Below are positions 53,468-62,900 of a stretch of DNA of 64,000 bases, piece by piece; positions within the stretch are counted from its first letter, which is position 1, and every line of letters starts with the position of its first letter. A program made the position numbers and the translations under genes. The stretch is from Peromyscus leucopus. Its lineage: Eukaryota > Chordata > Mammalia > Rodentia > Cricetidae. The stretch is taken from NCBI RefSeq assembly GCF_004664715.2, contig NC_051064.1, forward strand, positions 111,180,240 through 111,244,239, written 5' to 3'. The notes beneath the pieces are model-generated. The model searched no databases. It was not told the DNA's origin and saw only the letters and a program-made list of their open reading frames with translations.

Positions 53468-54825
53468 TGTGTTGCAACTCTGGGGAAAAGGTATCCTGAC
53501 TGTTCAGGAGTCAGGCGACCCCTTGAGCTTCTAGGACAGCTCTGGCAACTGGAGCTGCCATGAGATAGCTCAGCTCTAGAGGGAAAAGTATCCTGACTGC
53601 TCAGGAGACTAAGGCCTGGAGCTGCTGGGACAGCCCAGCTCTGGAGGGAAAGATATCCTGACTGTCGGGAAGTCAGGCTATACTGGTGTGGTGGGGCATG
53701 GTCTTCCCCACAGGATATAGCAATCCTGCTCCTCTCCTGAAGGGCTGCTGCAGCTGAGTTTTGCTCAAATCCCACTTAAGGGGGCTTCCTAGCAGAGCTC
53801 TGCTTCTTCTCTGGCCCAAGATGTTGCTTCCTTTGCTTCACTCTGCTAAAGCGGAAACCCCTGCAGAAATGTAGCAGTCTCCTCCCGCTCTGGTAAAAAG
53901 TTGTTAATTTTTCTGCTTCACCTTGCTCAGTCCCCTAAGGGACTTCTCAGCAAGATTCTTCCATTCAGCTCTGCCTTTCTCAGCCCCCTAAAGGAACATC
54001 TCTGCAAGGATTTTTTATGCTCAGTCCCCTAAGGGATGTTGTAGCCAGGTTCTTCTTCTCTGTGCCAGCAAATGAAGATCTTCACACCAAAAACTCTTCT
54101 GAGAAAGAGAATTTTTGGGGGAAGGAGGAGTCCAGGAGAGTGGCTGCCTCTACCAGGGTGGAAAAGAACAGCCCACAGCTGAGCAGGCAGGGTGGTTTAT
54201 ATAAGGATTAAAGGCGTGCGCCACCACCGCCCAGCCTATATAAGATTTTTGTTGTTGTTTTGTTTTGTTTTTCAAGACAGGGTTTCACTGCGTAGCTTTG
54301 CGCCTTTCCTGGGACTCACTTGGTAGCCCAGGCTGGCCTCGAACTCACAGAGATCCACCTGCCTCTGCCTCCCGAGTGCTGGGATTAAAGGCGTGCGCCA
54401 CCACCGCCCGGCCTATATAAGATTTCTTATGGGTAGGTCTCTCAAGGGAGAAGATTTTCTCCCCAAGGATTGGTTAGGTTTTGTTGTTGTTGTTTGTTTG
54501 TTTGTTTTTGTTTTTTTGCTCAGGGATTGGTTAGTTTTGTGTGTTGGGGCAGAGATGGCCTTGATTTCAGAGCCAAACTATGTTTCTTTCACTGGCCTTT
54601 CTTAGCTTTTTGGCTCTAATACTAATGCCAGGGCATATTTCTTTCACTGGCTCTGATTCCAGAGACAAAGTGTGTTTCTTTGGCACTGGTTTCAGAGTCA
54701 GGGCATGTTTCTTTGGTTCTGGGTTTGGGGATAAATTGTTTCTTTCTCTGGATCAGGTCCCAGATCCAGGGTGTGTTTCTTTCCCTGGTTCTGGGCTCCA
54801 GGGTCAGGGTGGGTTTCTTTAGCCA
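53468..54825 (-). mobile_element. Long LTR with U3 minisatellite (3' LTR of a chimeric provirus)
   Basis: On the minus strand it starts TGGCTAAAGAAACCC at 54825, right after a polypurine tract (agggaaagggggc), and ends TTGCAACACA at 53468. U3 has about six degenerate 35-50-bp units each beginning AAAGAAAC (54540-54825). A TATA motif lies at 54198-54205. The transcribed part holds two further tandem arrays: ctcagtcccctaaggga units at 53925-54050 and tatcctgactg units at 53490-53660. A B1 has landed on the TATA motif. Confidence 0.72.
54198..54421 (-). mobile_element. B1 SINE at a TATA motif, with an extra 31-nt B1 5' end
   Basis: A full minus-strand B1 fills 54245-54413. The octamer tatataag stands at 54198-54205, 54237-54244 and 54414-54421. 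Between the first two lies a 31-nt copy of the B1 5' end (gattaaaggcgtgcgccacc onward), one mismatch from the full copy. Confidence 0.9.
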
Positions 54826-56536
54826 GCCCCCTTTCCCTATACCATATTCTGTAGGTCTTTGAAAGATCTGAAGACCATCTATCTATCTAGACTATATCTA
54901 TATATGATCTGTAAAGCATACCTAACATATCTACAAATTTGGTTATTATAAATGACTAACCAGCCGGGCGGTGGTGGCGCACGCCTTTAATCCCAGCACG
55001 CGGGAGGCAGAGCCAGGCGGATCTCTGTGAGTTCGAGGCCAGCCTGGGCTACCAAGTGAGCTCCAGGAAAGGCGCAAAGCTACACAGAGAAACCCTGTCT
55101 CGAAAAACCAAAAAAAATAAAAATAAAAAAAATAAAAAAAAAAAAATAAATAAAAAAATAAATGACTAACCACTAACCTATATTTCCTGACTATCCTTAT
55201 AGTTTTCAAAACTAGAATTTTACCTTACATTTTTAAGTAAACTGCACTGCATAGATACAATACCTTAAACAAGAATAGAAACATCTTTAAACTAGAATAT
55301 ATATATATATATATAGTAACAAAATTTGCCGGACAGTGGTGGCACATGCCTTTAATCCCAGCACTCAGAGTGAGATCCAGGACAGGCACCAAAACTACAC
55401 AGAGAAACTCTGTCTCGGGAAAAAAAAGTTTTATCAATATTCTATAGTCCCTTAAATGATAACAAACATCCATAACCCACCAAATAACCAACAGCCACCC
55501 ATACCCCCCAATTCTTGGGAATGTGGGCATAGTTTTGTTCATACTGCTTCCTGCTGTCTGTGGACAAAGTATCTTTAGGTTCCTAGAGAGAAAATTTTGA
55601 GATAATGGTCAAGACTAGTAATAACCTTTGCTGATAGATATCACCTGTCAAGTGTCAGGAGGTCTTGCCTCTTCAAACCTGATCCACATTAACCCCAAAG
55701 GAATCCACAACCTCTCATCTCATGTGGGAACAAAACTCCAAAGCATTTTTTTATTTCTATTTGATGAATATATTTTTTGACTTTTTGAAAGTTAAGGCAG
55801 TCCTAAAGCATATAAGCTGATTTATTTCAACAGTCTTTGAACAGACCTCTTTCAATTCCAGGTCTCTTTGCAGCTGTCCTTTGCTTTCCAACAGTCCAAA
55901 GATTCAAAATCAACATAATAACATATAGGATCCAACCTTCCTGTGTATTTCCCATCTTTCATGGATTTTTTCTTTTACTCTCTCTTTAAAGATTTTATTT
56001 TATAAACTATTCATGTACATTGTTAACCACACTGTAACCCGTTTAGAGGTTTTTCCATCTGGGCCTCTTTTATTGTGTATCTTCAGCCTTGTTTGACCGT
56101 ATGAGCAAACCTTTACACTGCTAACCCACACCTGGATTCTCCTCATGCGGCTCTCAACTGGCATGGCCCACTTCTTGGGTCATGAAAGCCAAGCGTGAAA
56201 CTGGCAGCCAGTGGGAGGCTTGTCTGACCAGGAACTTCATTCAGCCTCCCTAGAGCTCTTGAATGCTGATGCTTGCACTGTGACAGGCGTTTTGCTTAGT
56301 TTTTTGTTCCTACTTAATGCATTAGCTGCTCAAGGGCCCACTGACTGGCAGAAACTGTCCAGACAAAACTCTTTTTTTTTCCCCTGGAGCTGAGGACCGA
56401 ACCCAGGGCCTTGAGCTTGCTAGGCAAGCGCTCTACCACTGAGCTAAATCCCCAACCCCAGACAAAACTCTTAAAGGAGCTGTATACTCTTTTTTTTTGT
56501 TGTTGTTCAGCTTTCTCGGGCTCTAGAGAGATATTT
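54826..56536 (-). mobile_element. Internal region of the minus-strand MYSERV-like provirus
   Basis: Non-coding retroviral interior, reduced to about 1.4 kb excluding SINEs. The 3' part (54850-55520) parallels 36400-41560 of the plus-strand MYSERV-type element (for example caaatttg/ttaggtatg and gacctacagaatatgg blocks). B1s occur at 54963-55160 (duplication aaatgactaacca) and about 55325-55430, and an ID element at 56374-56459. No gag, pol or env frame is recognisable. Confidence 0.65.
56374..56459 (-). mobile_element. ID SINE with intact-looking Pol III boxes
   Basis: Minus-strand ID element: ggggttggggatttagctca ... with A-box-like tagctcagtggt and B-box-like gggttcggtcc, and a short A tail. 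The duplication agacaaaactctt is perfect at 56361-56373 and 56460-56472. Confidence 0.93.
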
Positions 56537-56556
56537 GAGCCCCACGTTGGGTGCCA
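56537..56556 (-). promoter_or_regulatory. Primer-binding site, tRNA-Lys type
   Basis: Minus-strand TGGCACCCAACGTGGGGCTC begins 3 nt after the LTR end; one mismatch in the first 18 nt to the lysine-tRNA site used by class II elements. Confidence 0.85.
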
Positions 56557-56559
56557 AAA

Positions 56560-57248
56560 TGTTGTTGGTTGTTTTATTACTCTTTTGGGGGGGCCCAGAC
56601 GCCCTGCTCCTAGTAAATCACACATGGAGACTTATTCTTTTTTTTTTTTTTTTTTTGGTTTTGGTTTTTTGAGACAATGTTTCTCTGTGTAGTTCCTGGA
56701 ACTCACTCTGTAGCTTAGGCTGGCCTCAAACTCACAGAGATCCACTTGCCTCTGCCTCCCGAGTGCTGGGATTAAAGGCGTGCGCCACCACTGCCTGGCT
56801 GGAGGCTTATTCTTACTTATGAATGCCTAGACTTATCTTGGCTTACTTACTACCAGCTTTTGTAAATTAAATTATCCCATCTACCTTTTGCCTCTGAGCT
56901 TTTCCTGTTCTCTTACTTCTGTAAATCTTACTCTGTGGCTTGTTGTGTAGCCAGGTGGCTGGCTGGGTGACCGGGTGGCTGGGTGGTTGGGTGGCTGGGT
57001 GGCTGGCCCCTGGAGTCCTCTTCCTTCTCTTCCTTCTTTTCAATTCTCTCTTTCCAGATTTCTCCTTCTATTTATTCTCTCTGCCTGCCATCCCCACCTG
57101 TCCTTTCTTCTGCCTTGCTATTGTCTGTTCAACTTTTTATTAGACTATCAGGTGTGTTAGACAGGCACAGTAAGTAACACAGACTCACAGGGTTAAACAA
57201 ATGAAACATAAATAAAAGTAACACACCTCAAAATAATATTCTGCTACA
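56560..57248 (-). mobile_element. 5' LTR of the minus-strand provirus (mys/RMER17-like), with a B1
   Basis: Starts TGTAGCAGAATATTATTTTG at 57248 and ends CAACAACA at 56560. Related to the LTRs at 8037 and 44166. A minus-strand B1 lies at about 56640-56800 (flanks gagacttattctt and gaggcttattctt). A (ggctgggt)n-type array occupies 56950-57010. Confidence 0.85.
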
Positions 57249-57261
57249 CCCCACCTCCAGG

Positions 57262-57505
57262 AAAACAGCAGATGTGATGGCTCAGGTACTCCTAGAATGC
57301 ATCATCCCTCAATTTGGCATGCTATCCCTCCAAGCTTCTGGGACATCAATGCTGGTACCACTTTTCCAAACTCAAGTGGGCCCCTATTCAGGATAAGGAT
57401 AAACATCTCTGTTTAATTCTTCCTGGCAGTCTTCACTCTTCCCATGGCTAGCACTGTTCATAGGGCCACTGTTAACAGTCTGTCTGTTTGTTTGTTTGTT
57501 TGTCT
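57262..57505 (+). pseudogene. Old class I ERV scrap: integrase piece joined to an env TM-like end
   Basis: A plus-strand frame reads ADVMAQVLLECIIPQFG, like part of a gammaretroviral integrase core. After about 100 bp and a frame change it reads LFPWLALFIGPLLTV, like the membrane-spanning end of a transmembrane subunit. A (tttg)n tract follows at 57480-57515. Deletion has removed everything between. Identification is by eye and tentative. Confidence 0.45.
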
Positions 57506-57519
57506 GTTTGTTTTTTCCT

Positions 57520-58140
57520 AGCGACTTGCCTCCTCCGCTTCCTCCAGGAACGGTGAGTGGAACAGTGCCATCCTCTGGGTGGCAGCCAGTTGAATACTTC
57601 TCCACCCACCCCTCCTGCTGAGTATGAGCCACTGACTCCAGACTTCTCCTCCCCATGTCACCCCTTGCCAACAGGAAGTAGCCAGACTTGAACCAGTGCC
57701 CACACATCCAAGAAGGTTGGGGTGTTTAGCTGGGAACCCACTCTGGCGCCACTCTCTCTCTCCAGACCTCCCCCTCAGAAAACCTGACAAGCAGCGGCTC
57801 CTCCCCAGGGCTCCTCAAGACCGTGCCTACAAGGTGTTTAAGCTCAGGCCCATAGACCTGCCATGTTATTTCTCCTTCCCCCATGATCACCCAGGGATGC
57901 CTTGCTCATGAAACCTGGACTTTTAATTCGGCTTGATTTGGCTTATTGTGTCGGCAGAGAAACCCACAAATACTTATCAATACGAAGTACTGAAACCAAG
58001 GCTTTCTGCATGCTAAGCACGCTCTCTCCTTTTGCATGGAGGACAAAGACCTGCTTTTGTAGAACATCACTGAGTGCACTTGTTTTTACAGTGCCTTGGT
58101 TTCTCAGAGGTGTGAGAGAATTGCCTTCTTACACCAAGCA
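57520..58140. other. Spacer segment, unassigned
   Basis: C/T-rich sequence downstream of the ERV scrap. It could be its LTR region, but no borders are visible. Frames on both strands lack recognisable products. Confidence 0.35.
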
Positions 58141-58260
58141 TATTAGTGCATGGCTATAATCCTCACGTTCACAGAGTTGGGCAGATCTCTGAGTTGAGGC
58201 CAGCCTGGGTTTCAGACCAGTCAGGGCTACGCAATGAGATCCCGTCTCAAAAAAATAAAA
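58140..58260 (+). mobile_element. B1-type SINE, diverged
   Basis: Plus-strand 'gtgcatggctataatcctca' to 'gatcccgtctcaaaaaaat'. Confidence 0.75.
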
Positions 58261-58264
58261 AAGG

Positions 58265-58470
58265 GTGGAGGGGCTGGAGTGGAGGTTCAGCAGTGCAGAG
58301 AGGTTGCTGCTCTTTCAGAGGATCAGAGCTCATTTCCCAGACCCGTGTCAGTTGGGCAGCTCACAACTGCCCACTGTAACTCCAGCTCAAGATCTCACTC
58401 TCCTGGCTCCTCCAGGTGCCTGCACACACGTGACTCCTTCCGGAGTGTCTACATTTTATTTCTATTATTG
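58265..58470 (+). mobile_element. B2-type SINE, diverged
   Basis: Head ggggctggagtggaggttca and tail region near 58440-58470. Confidence 0.65.
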
Positions 58471-58564
58471 AAAAATCTCAAAAGCCAAATTCAAAACTTA
58501 AATTGGAGTGCCTGGGTTCCCACTGACTGCTTTTGTAGCTTCCTTTTAATGTGTAAAGAACAAT

Positions 58565-58715
58565 AGGATATGGTGCACGCCTTTAACCCCAGCACTTAGG
58601 ATGCATAGGCAGGTGGATCTTTGAGTTCGAGGCCAGCCTGGTCTACAGAGAGAGTTCCAGAACATCCAGAGAAACTCTGTCTTGAAGGGGAAAGAAAAAA
58701 AAGGAAGAAGAAGAA
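58565..58715 (+). mobile_element. B1 SINE
   Basis: Plus-strand B1 'ggatatggtgcacgccttta' with an A/G-rich tail. Confidence 0.88.
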
Positions 58716-58809
58716 CCTGATGAAATAAGCGCCCAGCAAACCCTGCCCTTAGGAAACATGATCTTTAACTATAGTGAACTCAATCATTTACACACCACAT
58801 GTCCTTGTT

Positions 58810-59335
58810 TGCCTTCTGCTGTCTTAATAAGCAGGATGACCAAAAGCAACGTGGGGAAGAAAGGGTTTATTAGGCTTACGGATCTATCATTCATTCGTTG
58901 AGGGAAGCGAAGGCAGGAACCCGGAGGCAGGAACCAAAGCACCGATCCTGAAGGGAGGCTGCTGCTGGCTTGCTCTGCTCTCTGAGGCTTGCTCTGCTCT
59001 CTGAGGCTTGCTCAGCCTTCTTTCTTATGCAACACAAGACCACCTGGCCAGGTCTAGCGATGCCCACAGTGGCCCAGGCCCTTCCATACCAATCATTAAC
59101 TAAGAAAATGCAGAGCCAGGCTGGTGGCACAGGCTTTTAATCCTAGCACTCAGGAGGCAGAGGCAGGCGGATCTCTGTGAGTTCAAGGACATCCAAGGCT
59201 ACATAGTGAGACTGTCTCAAAAACAAAGAAAGAAAATGCCCCTTAGACATGTCCAGAGGCCAATCTGATGAAGGCAGTTCTCAAGTGAGGCTCCTTCTTT
59301 CTATGTCACTCCAGTTCGTGTCAAGATACTCACCA
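58810..59335 (+). repeat. Rodent medium-reiteration repeat split by a B1
   Basis: Same family as 24690-25085 (gatgaccaaaagcaacgtgg; tcgtgtcaagatactcacca). It contains a 23-bp tandem duplication (gaggcttgctctgctctct) near 58980-59005 and a B1 at 59109-59233 flanked by gaaaatg. Confidence 0.82.
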
Positions 59336-59645
59336 ACACATTATTCTTTGTATTTTATCTCATGTAATTTCTGTGCCTTATCAACACCTTCTGTAATAGA
59401 CTTTCGGTTTCTTTCCTCATTTCTACTTCCTTTTGAAACTATCATTTACCCTCAAACCAAACTAATTTACCATCTAACCATTAGAAGAATTTCCTTTCTT
59501 TTTTGACAAAAATACATTTCATATGTGTAACTTTTATATCTCTTCCTCTTATGTGATGATTTCTATCGATTTTGTCTTTAGAAAACATTTTTTTCTTACT
59601 AAAATAGCTATATTCCAATGAAAACCTATGATGCTGTATAGGAAA
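59336..59645. other. Spacer segment, unassigned
   Basis: AT- and pyrimidine-rich, no recognised repeat or gene. Confidence 0.4.
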
Positions 59646-59647
59646 AA

Positions 59648-60121
59648 TTGTTAAAAGTCTTTGGTACATTTCTATATTTTCTTCAGCTTGGGGGTGGGGG
59701 CACGATGAGACTGTTCACTGTCCTTGCGTTTGTCTTTATCTTTGGGCTGCCTGTTAGCCTCCCCAGAGAAGCACATCAAAGCACAGAAACTAGTCCTTGT
59801 CTTAACTCTGCAGTCACCTTGGATTCCAAGAACGGCAGAGCCTACAGGACCCCCCTCAGACGAGGGCAAGGCTGTGTATCGGGGCACACTCAGACGAGGG
59901 CAAGGCTGTGTATCGGGGCACACTCAGACGAGGGCAAGGCTGTGTATCGGGGCACACTCAGACGAGGGCAAGGCTGTGTATGGGAGCACACCCAGACGAG
60001 GGCAAGGCTGTGTATCGGAGCACACCCAGTGCTTCCCGGCAGCCGGTCCCTCCCCTCAGCACCGAGGATTCTTTGGAACATCTTGAAGAACCGTAACAGT
60101 GACCAGCCAGACAAGACTTGA
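59648..60121 (+). other. Open frame with possible signal peptide running through a minisatellite
   Basis: I do not recognise this frame. The likelier start is the second Met at 59705 (MRLFTVLAFVFIFGLPVSLP): a basic residue and a long hydrophobic run resemble a secretory signal peptide. An acceptor-like sequence (tctatattttcttcag) lies just upstream at about 59671-59686. From 59857 the frame enters a 34-bp tandem repeat and becomes repetitive (RRGQGCVSGHTQTRARLCIG), ending at 60121 about 100 bp after the array. It could be a chance frame, a pseudogene or a terminal exon of a secreted protein. No flanking coding exon was found. Low confidence that it is a gene. Confidence 0.2.
59856..60026. repeat. 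34-bp minisatellite, five copies
   Basis: Unit cagacgagggcaaggctgtg plus tatcggggcacact, tandem, nearly perfect. Because 34 is not a multiple of 3 and the unit has no stop, successive units are read in rotating frames and every plus-strand frame stays open. Confidence 0.95.
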
Positions 60122-60124
60122 CCA

Positions 60125-60340
60125 AGACATCACTCGGACACAGTTTTTGTCCCTTGTTTTCTTTTATTTTTTCTATTCACATGTCCCACTCAGGTCAGCA
60201 TCCTAAAGACAGACCTGGACTATCAGACCCCTCTGGTTATTCTCCCTAACATTGTCACATTGATCAAACCTCCTTTCTCTGTCCCTTATCATCCTCCCTG
60301 TCTCCCTCCCTGCCTCTCCCTCTTAAAAAAAAAAGGAGGG
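60125..60340. other. Spacer segment, pyrimidine-rich
   Basis: A C/T-rich run at about 60270-60320; nothing else recognised. Confidence 0.4.
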
Positions 60341-60397
60341 GGCTGGTGAGATGGTTTTGGAAGGATGTGTCGTCCAGCCCTAACCTGATGGCACTGT

Positions 60398-60436
60398 TTT
60401 GTGTGTGTGTGTGTTGTGTGTGTGTGTGTGTGTGTT
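60398..60436. repeat. Interrupted (TG)n microsatellite
   Basis: Two short TG runs separated by a single irregularity (gtgttgtg). Confidence 0.95.
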
Positions 60437-60639
60437 TTGCCTGCCCAGAAATGAACTACTCTATGTCAGTCATTAGAGTGCTCAGACCTGAGTAATAATT
60501 TACACAGATTCCCTGTGATAACTAAGAAACTTAATATGGAGCCAGGCATCCTTTGAGGGACACTGACTTTTTTCTCTGGAATGCCTGGCAGATGCTAGTG
60601 GCCTGCAGGTGATGTAAGAATAAGGACAATGGAGCCAAA

Positions 60640-60770
60640 ACTTCCTGCAATTGGGAAGCAGAGGCAGGCAGGGTTCAAGTCCAGCCTGGTCTACAGAATG
60701 AGTTTCAGGGCAGCCAGGGCTACACAGAGAAACCATGTCTTGGAAATTTAAAAAAAAAAAGAACAAAAAT
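60640..60770 (+). mobile_element. B1 SINE, 5'-truncated
   Basis: B1 from ttgggaagcagaggcaggca to an A-rich tail. Confidence 0.82.
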
Positions 60771-61150
60771 AAATAATAATAGGATAATGGGCTGTGAGTT
60801 ATTAACAGCTGCCTTTCTTCTGTGAAACCTGCTTATCCCCCCGGGGAAGCGGATGAAATGGTCTTTTATTACTATATAGTGGGAAGGAAAATACAACCTA
60901 GGGAAGTAAAACCACTTTCCTGCCGGGCTGTGAATTCCATGGACGTTCGTAATGTCCACCTTTCTGATGTCTTAATACCCTCCCTTAACCTGTGCTTCTG
61001 CGCGGGGGCACGCGCTTCTGCGGGCGTGCGTGTTGGCTCTAAGGCTGCCGCTGTCCTGCTTGCCAGAATAAGTTCATCTAAACTAAATCTGAATTAGATC
61101 TGAGTCTTTGGTCTTTCAAACACCACATCAGTTTAAGGTTGTAACACTTG
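60771..61150. other. Spacer segment, possible old LTR end
   Basis: A short GC-rich patch (gcgcgggggcacgcgcttct) lies near 61000-61030. The 3' part (cttgccagaataagttcatc) has an LTR-like look, but no duplication or TG/CA borders are visible. Confidence 0.35.
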
Positions 61151-61159
61151 TAACTCTTC

Positions 61160-61330
61160 AAAGGACCAGGATCCGATATCTGGCCCCCACATGGTGGCTC
61201 ACAACTGTCTGTAACTCCGGTTTCAGGAGATCTCATGCCTCTTATGCTTCTGGGGGCACCAGGCTAGCACGTGACACACAGGCATACATGTAGGCAAAAC
61301 ACTCATACACAAATAAAATAGTTTTTAAAG
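61160..61330 (+). mobile_element. B2-type SINE, 5'-truncated
   Basis: Body 'ccccacatggtggctcacaa' with an (AAATAAA) tail. Confidence 0.82.
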
Positions 61331-61354
61331 TCAAATGAGGGTTTTTTTAAAAAA

Positions 61355-61735
61355 AATTTTGAGACAAGATCTCATTATATAACCGTAGTTGCCACAGCAA
61401 TCTGCCTGTCTTTCCAGTTCAGGAAAGGTGATGGCTGACTCTCTTCTGGCCTCCAGTGGAAACCAGGCACACAGGGTACACAGGCAAAACACCCAAACAC
61501 ATAAAAAGTAAATAAAGTCATTTTGCCTGGTATTTGAAAAGCCATTCCTGTTCTCTTTTGTTAACTGTTTGCATGGATTTTTTTTTTCTTTTTCTTTTTT
61601 TTGACAGTGTCTCAGTGGAGCCCTGACTGACCCAAAACTACATATGTAGACCATGTTGGCCTTGAACTCACAAAATCTACCTACCTCAGTCTCTGGAGTG
61701 CTGGAATTAAAGCCACGAAACCCAGCTTCTCCTTC
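61355..61735 (-). mobile_element. Degraded B2-like and B1 SINEs
   Basis: B1/B2 fragments at about 61358-61520, then a minus-strand B1 at about 61595-61725 (ttgacagtgtctcagtggag ... gtgctggaattaaagccacg). Confidence 0.7.
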
Positions 61736-61741
61736 ACTTTT

Positions 61742-61940
61742 AAAAGACAGTTTGTAGCCAGGCGGTGGTGGCACACGCCTTTAATCCCAGCACTCGGGAG
61801 GCAGAGCCAGGCGGATCTCTGTGAGTTCGAGGCCAGCATGGACTACCAAGTGAGCTCCAGGAAAGGTGCAAAGCTACACAGAGAAACCCTGTCTCGAAAA
61901 ACCAAAAAAAAAAAAAAAAAAAAAAGACAGTTTGTTGAAT
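61742..61940 (+). mobile_element. B1 SINE, near-consensus
   Basis: Full-length B1 at 61757-61925 with duplication aaagacagtttgt on both sides (about 61743 and 61924). Confidence 0.95.
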
Positions 61941-62540
61941 TTGGGATTCTTGATAAACAGTTTTTTTTTTTCCTTTTAGCATTTTGAATATAGATTGTAT
62001 AGTTTGCTGTGTTATTTGTTATTTTGTGTTGTTTGCCACAGGCTGGCCTTGAGATCACTGCCTAGCTGCGGATGATATCTGGCTATTTGTGGTTTGTTTA
62101 ACAGAGACACTCTCCCTCTGCGCGCGGCGTGCACACACAAATAATCAGTGGCATGAGTTTTACTCTTAGATGGCTTAACAGTGCGTCCATAGCTTGGCTC
62201 TGGGGGTGCTCTCCTCAGACACTTGATTGATTCACCCTGGATGACCCAACTAGGTCCCTGCAAAGCCTCTACATAGGTAGGTTAGGTGGACAATCGAGTT
62301 TAGAAAGTGGCGGTTCATAGCTATTTCTATGAGTTAGTTAAACTGGGAGGAGCCAGCATTGACCTTACGGCCTCTGGAAAATGAGACGTTGTCACTGGGT
62401 GCAGACCACCCCCCAGTGACTAATGCAGTGACGTGAACTGAGGGTACACGTGAAGAAGGTGCACACAACACATTCGGGTTTGGACACCACCTTCCTACCC
62501 GCGCATCCCAAGGAAATCTGCAGCGTGCCCAGATCTCACC
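61941..62540. other. Region upstream of Echdc2
   Basis: No recognised transposon; becomes GC-richer toward 62500. Confidence 0.45.
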
Positions 62541-62900
62541 GGGAAGCTGAGCTTTCCCCCACCGCCTCGGGGTCTCCCGGGTCGCGGGCCGCCGCACCCT
62601 TCCCTCCGCCCGTAGGTGGAGCCCTTTGCGAGGCCTCGCCCGCCCCGGAACTCGGACTCTGGATCCCAGCGGAGGAGGTCGCCGGTCTCCGCGCTACGGA
62701 GCCAGCCTGCTCCCCGATGCTGCGCGCCCTGCCCCGCGCGCTGCGCCTCTCGCGCCCCTGGAGGTCCCCGGGGGCCCGCGACTGCGCCTCCAACGCGACG
62801 ACCGGGACAGCCGAGATCCAAGTGCACGCGCTGACAGGTCCGGACCAAGGTAAAGTTACGGGCCGGGCGGACCTGGACCCAACACGCCGCCGGGAGACGA
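62540..62900. promoter_or_regulatory. CpG-rich Echdc2 promoter and first exon region
   Basis: High GC and dense CpG surround the start codon at 62717 (for example cgcgctgcgcctctcgcgcc). No TATA box is seen; the transcription start cannot be fixed from sequence. Confidence 0.8.
62717..62849 (+). CDS. Echdc2: Echdc2 coding exon 1 (mitochondrial presequence)
   Basis: 133 bp from ATG to donor gtaaag, encoding MLRALPRALRLSRPWRSPGA through AEIQVHALTGPDQ plus one base of the next codon (phase 1). The Arg-rich, acid-free first 20 residues are typical of a mitochondrial matrix presequence. The EIQVxALxGPDQ block matches the start of mature human ECHDC2 as I remember it, an enoyl-CoA hydratase/isomerase-family protein of unsettled substrate. 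The frame is open upstream from 62450, but the MLR start is preferred because it matches the family's amino terminus. The catalytic domain lies in later exons beyond the window. Gene order, head to head with Scp2, agrees with mammalian synteny. Confidence 0.93.

Larger units (their letters stand above)
30766..62716. other. Scp2-Echdc2 head-to-head intergenic spacer
   Basis: About 32 kb separates the two start codons. I recognise no third host gene in it. Most of the span is identified below as SINEs, LTR elements, DNA-transposon remnants and simple repeats. Confidence 0.75.

Noticed and set aside
58980..59010. Tandem gaggcttgctctgctctct units as a possible regulatory array
   Set aside because: Only two units, inside a common rodent repeat; ordinary slippage explains it.
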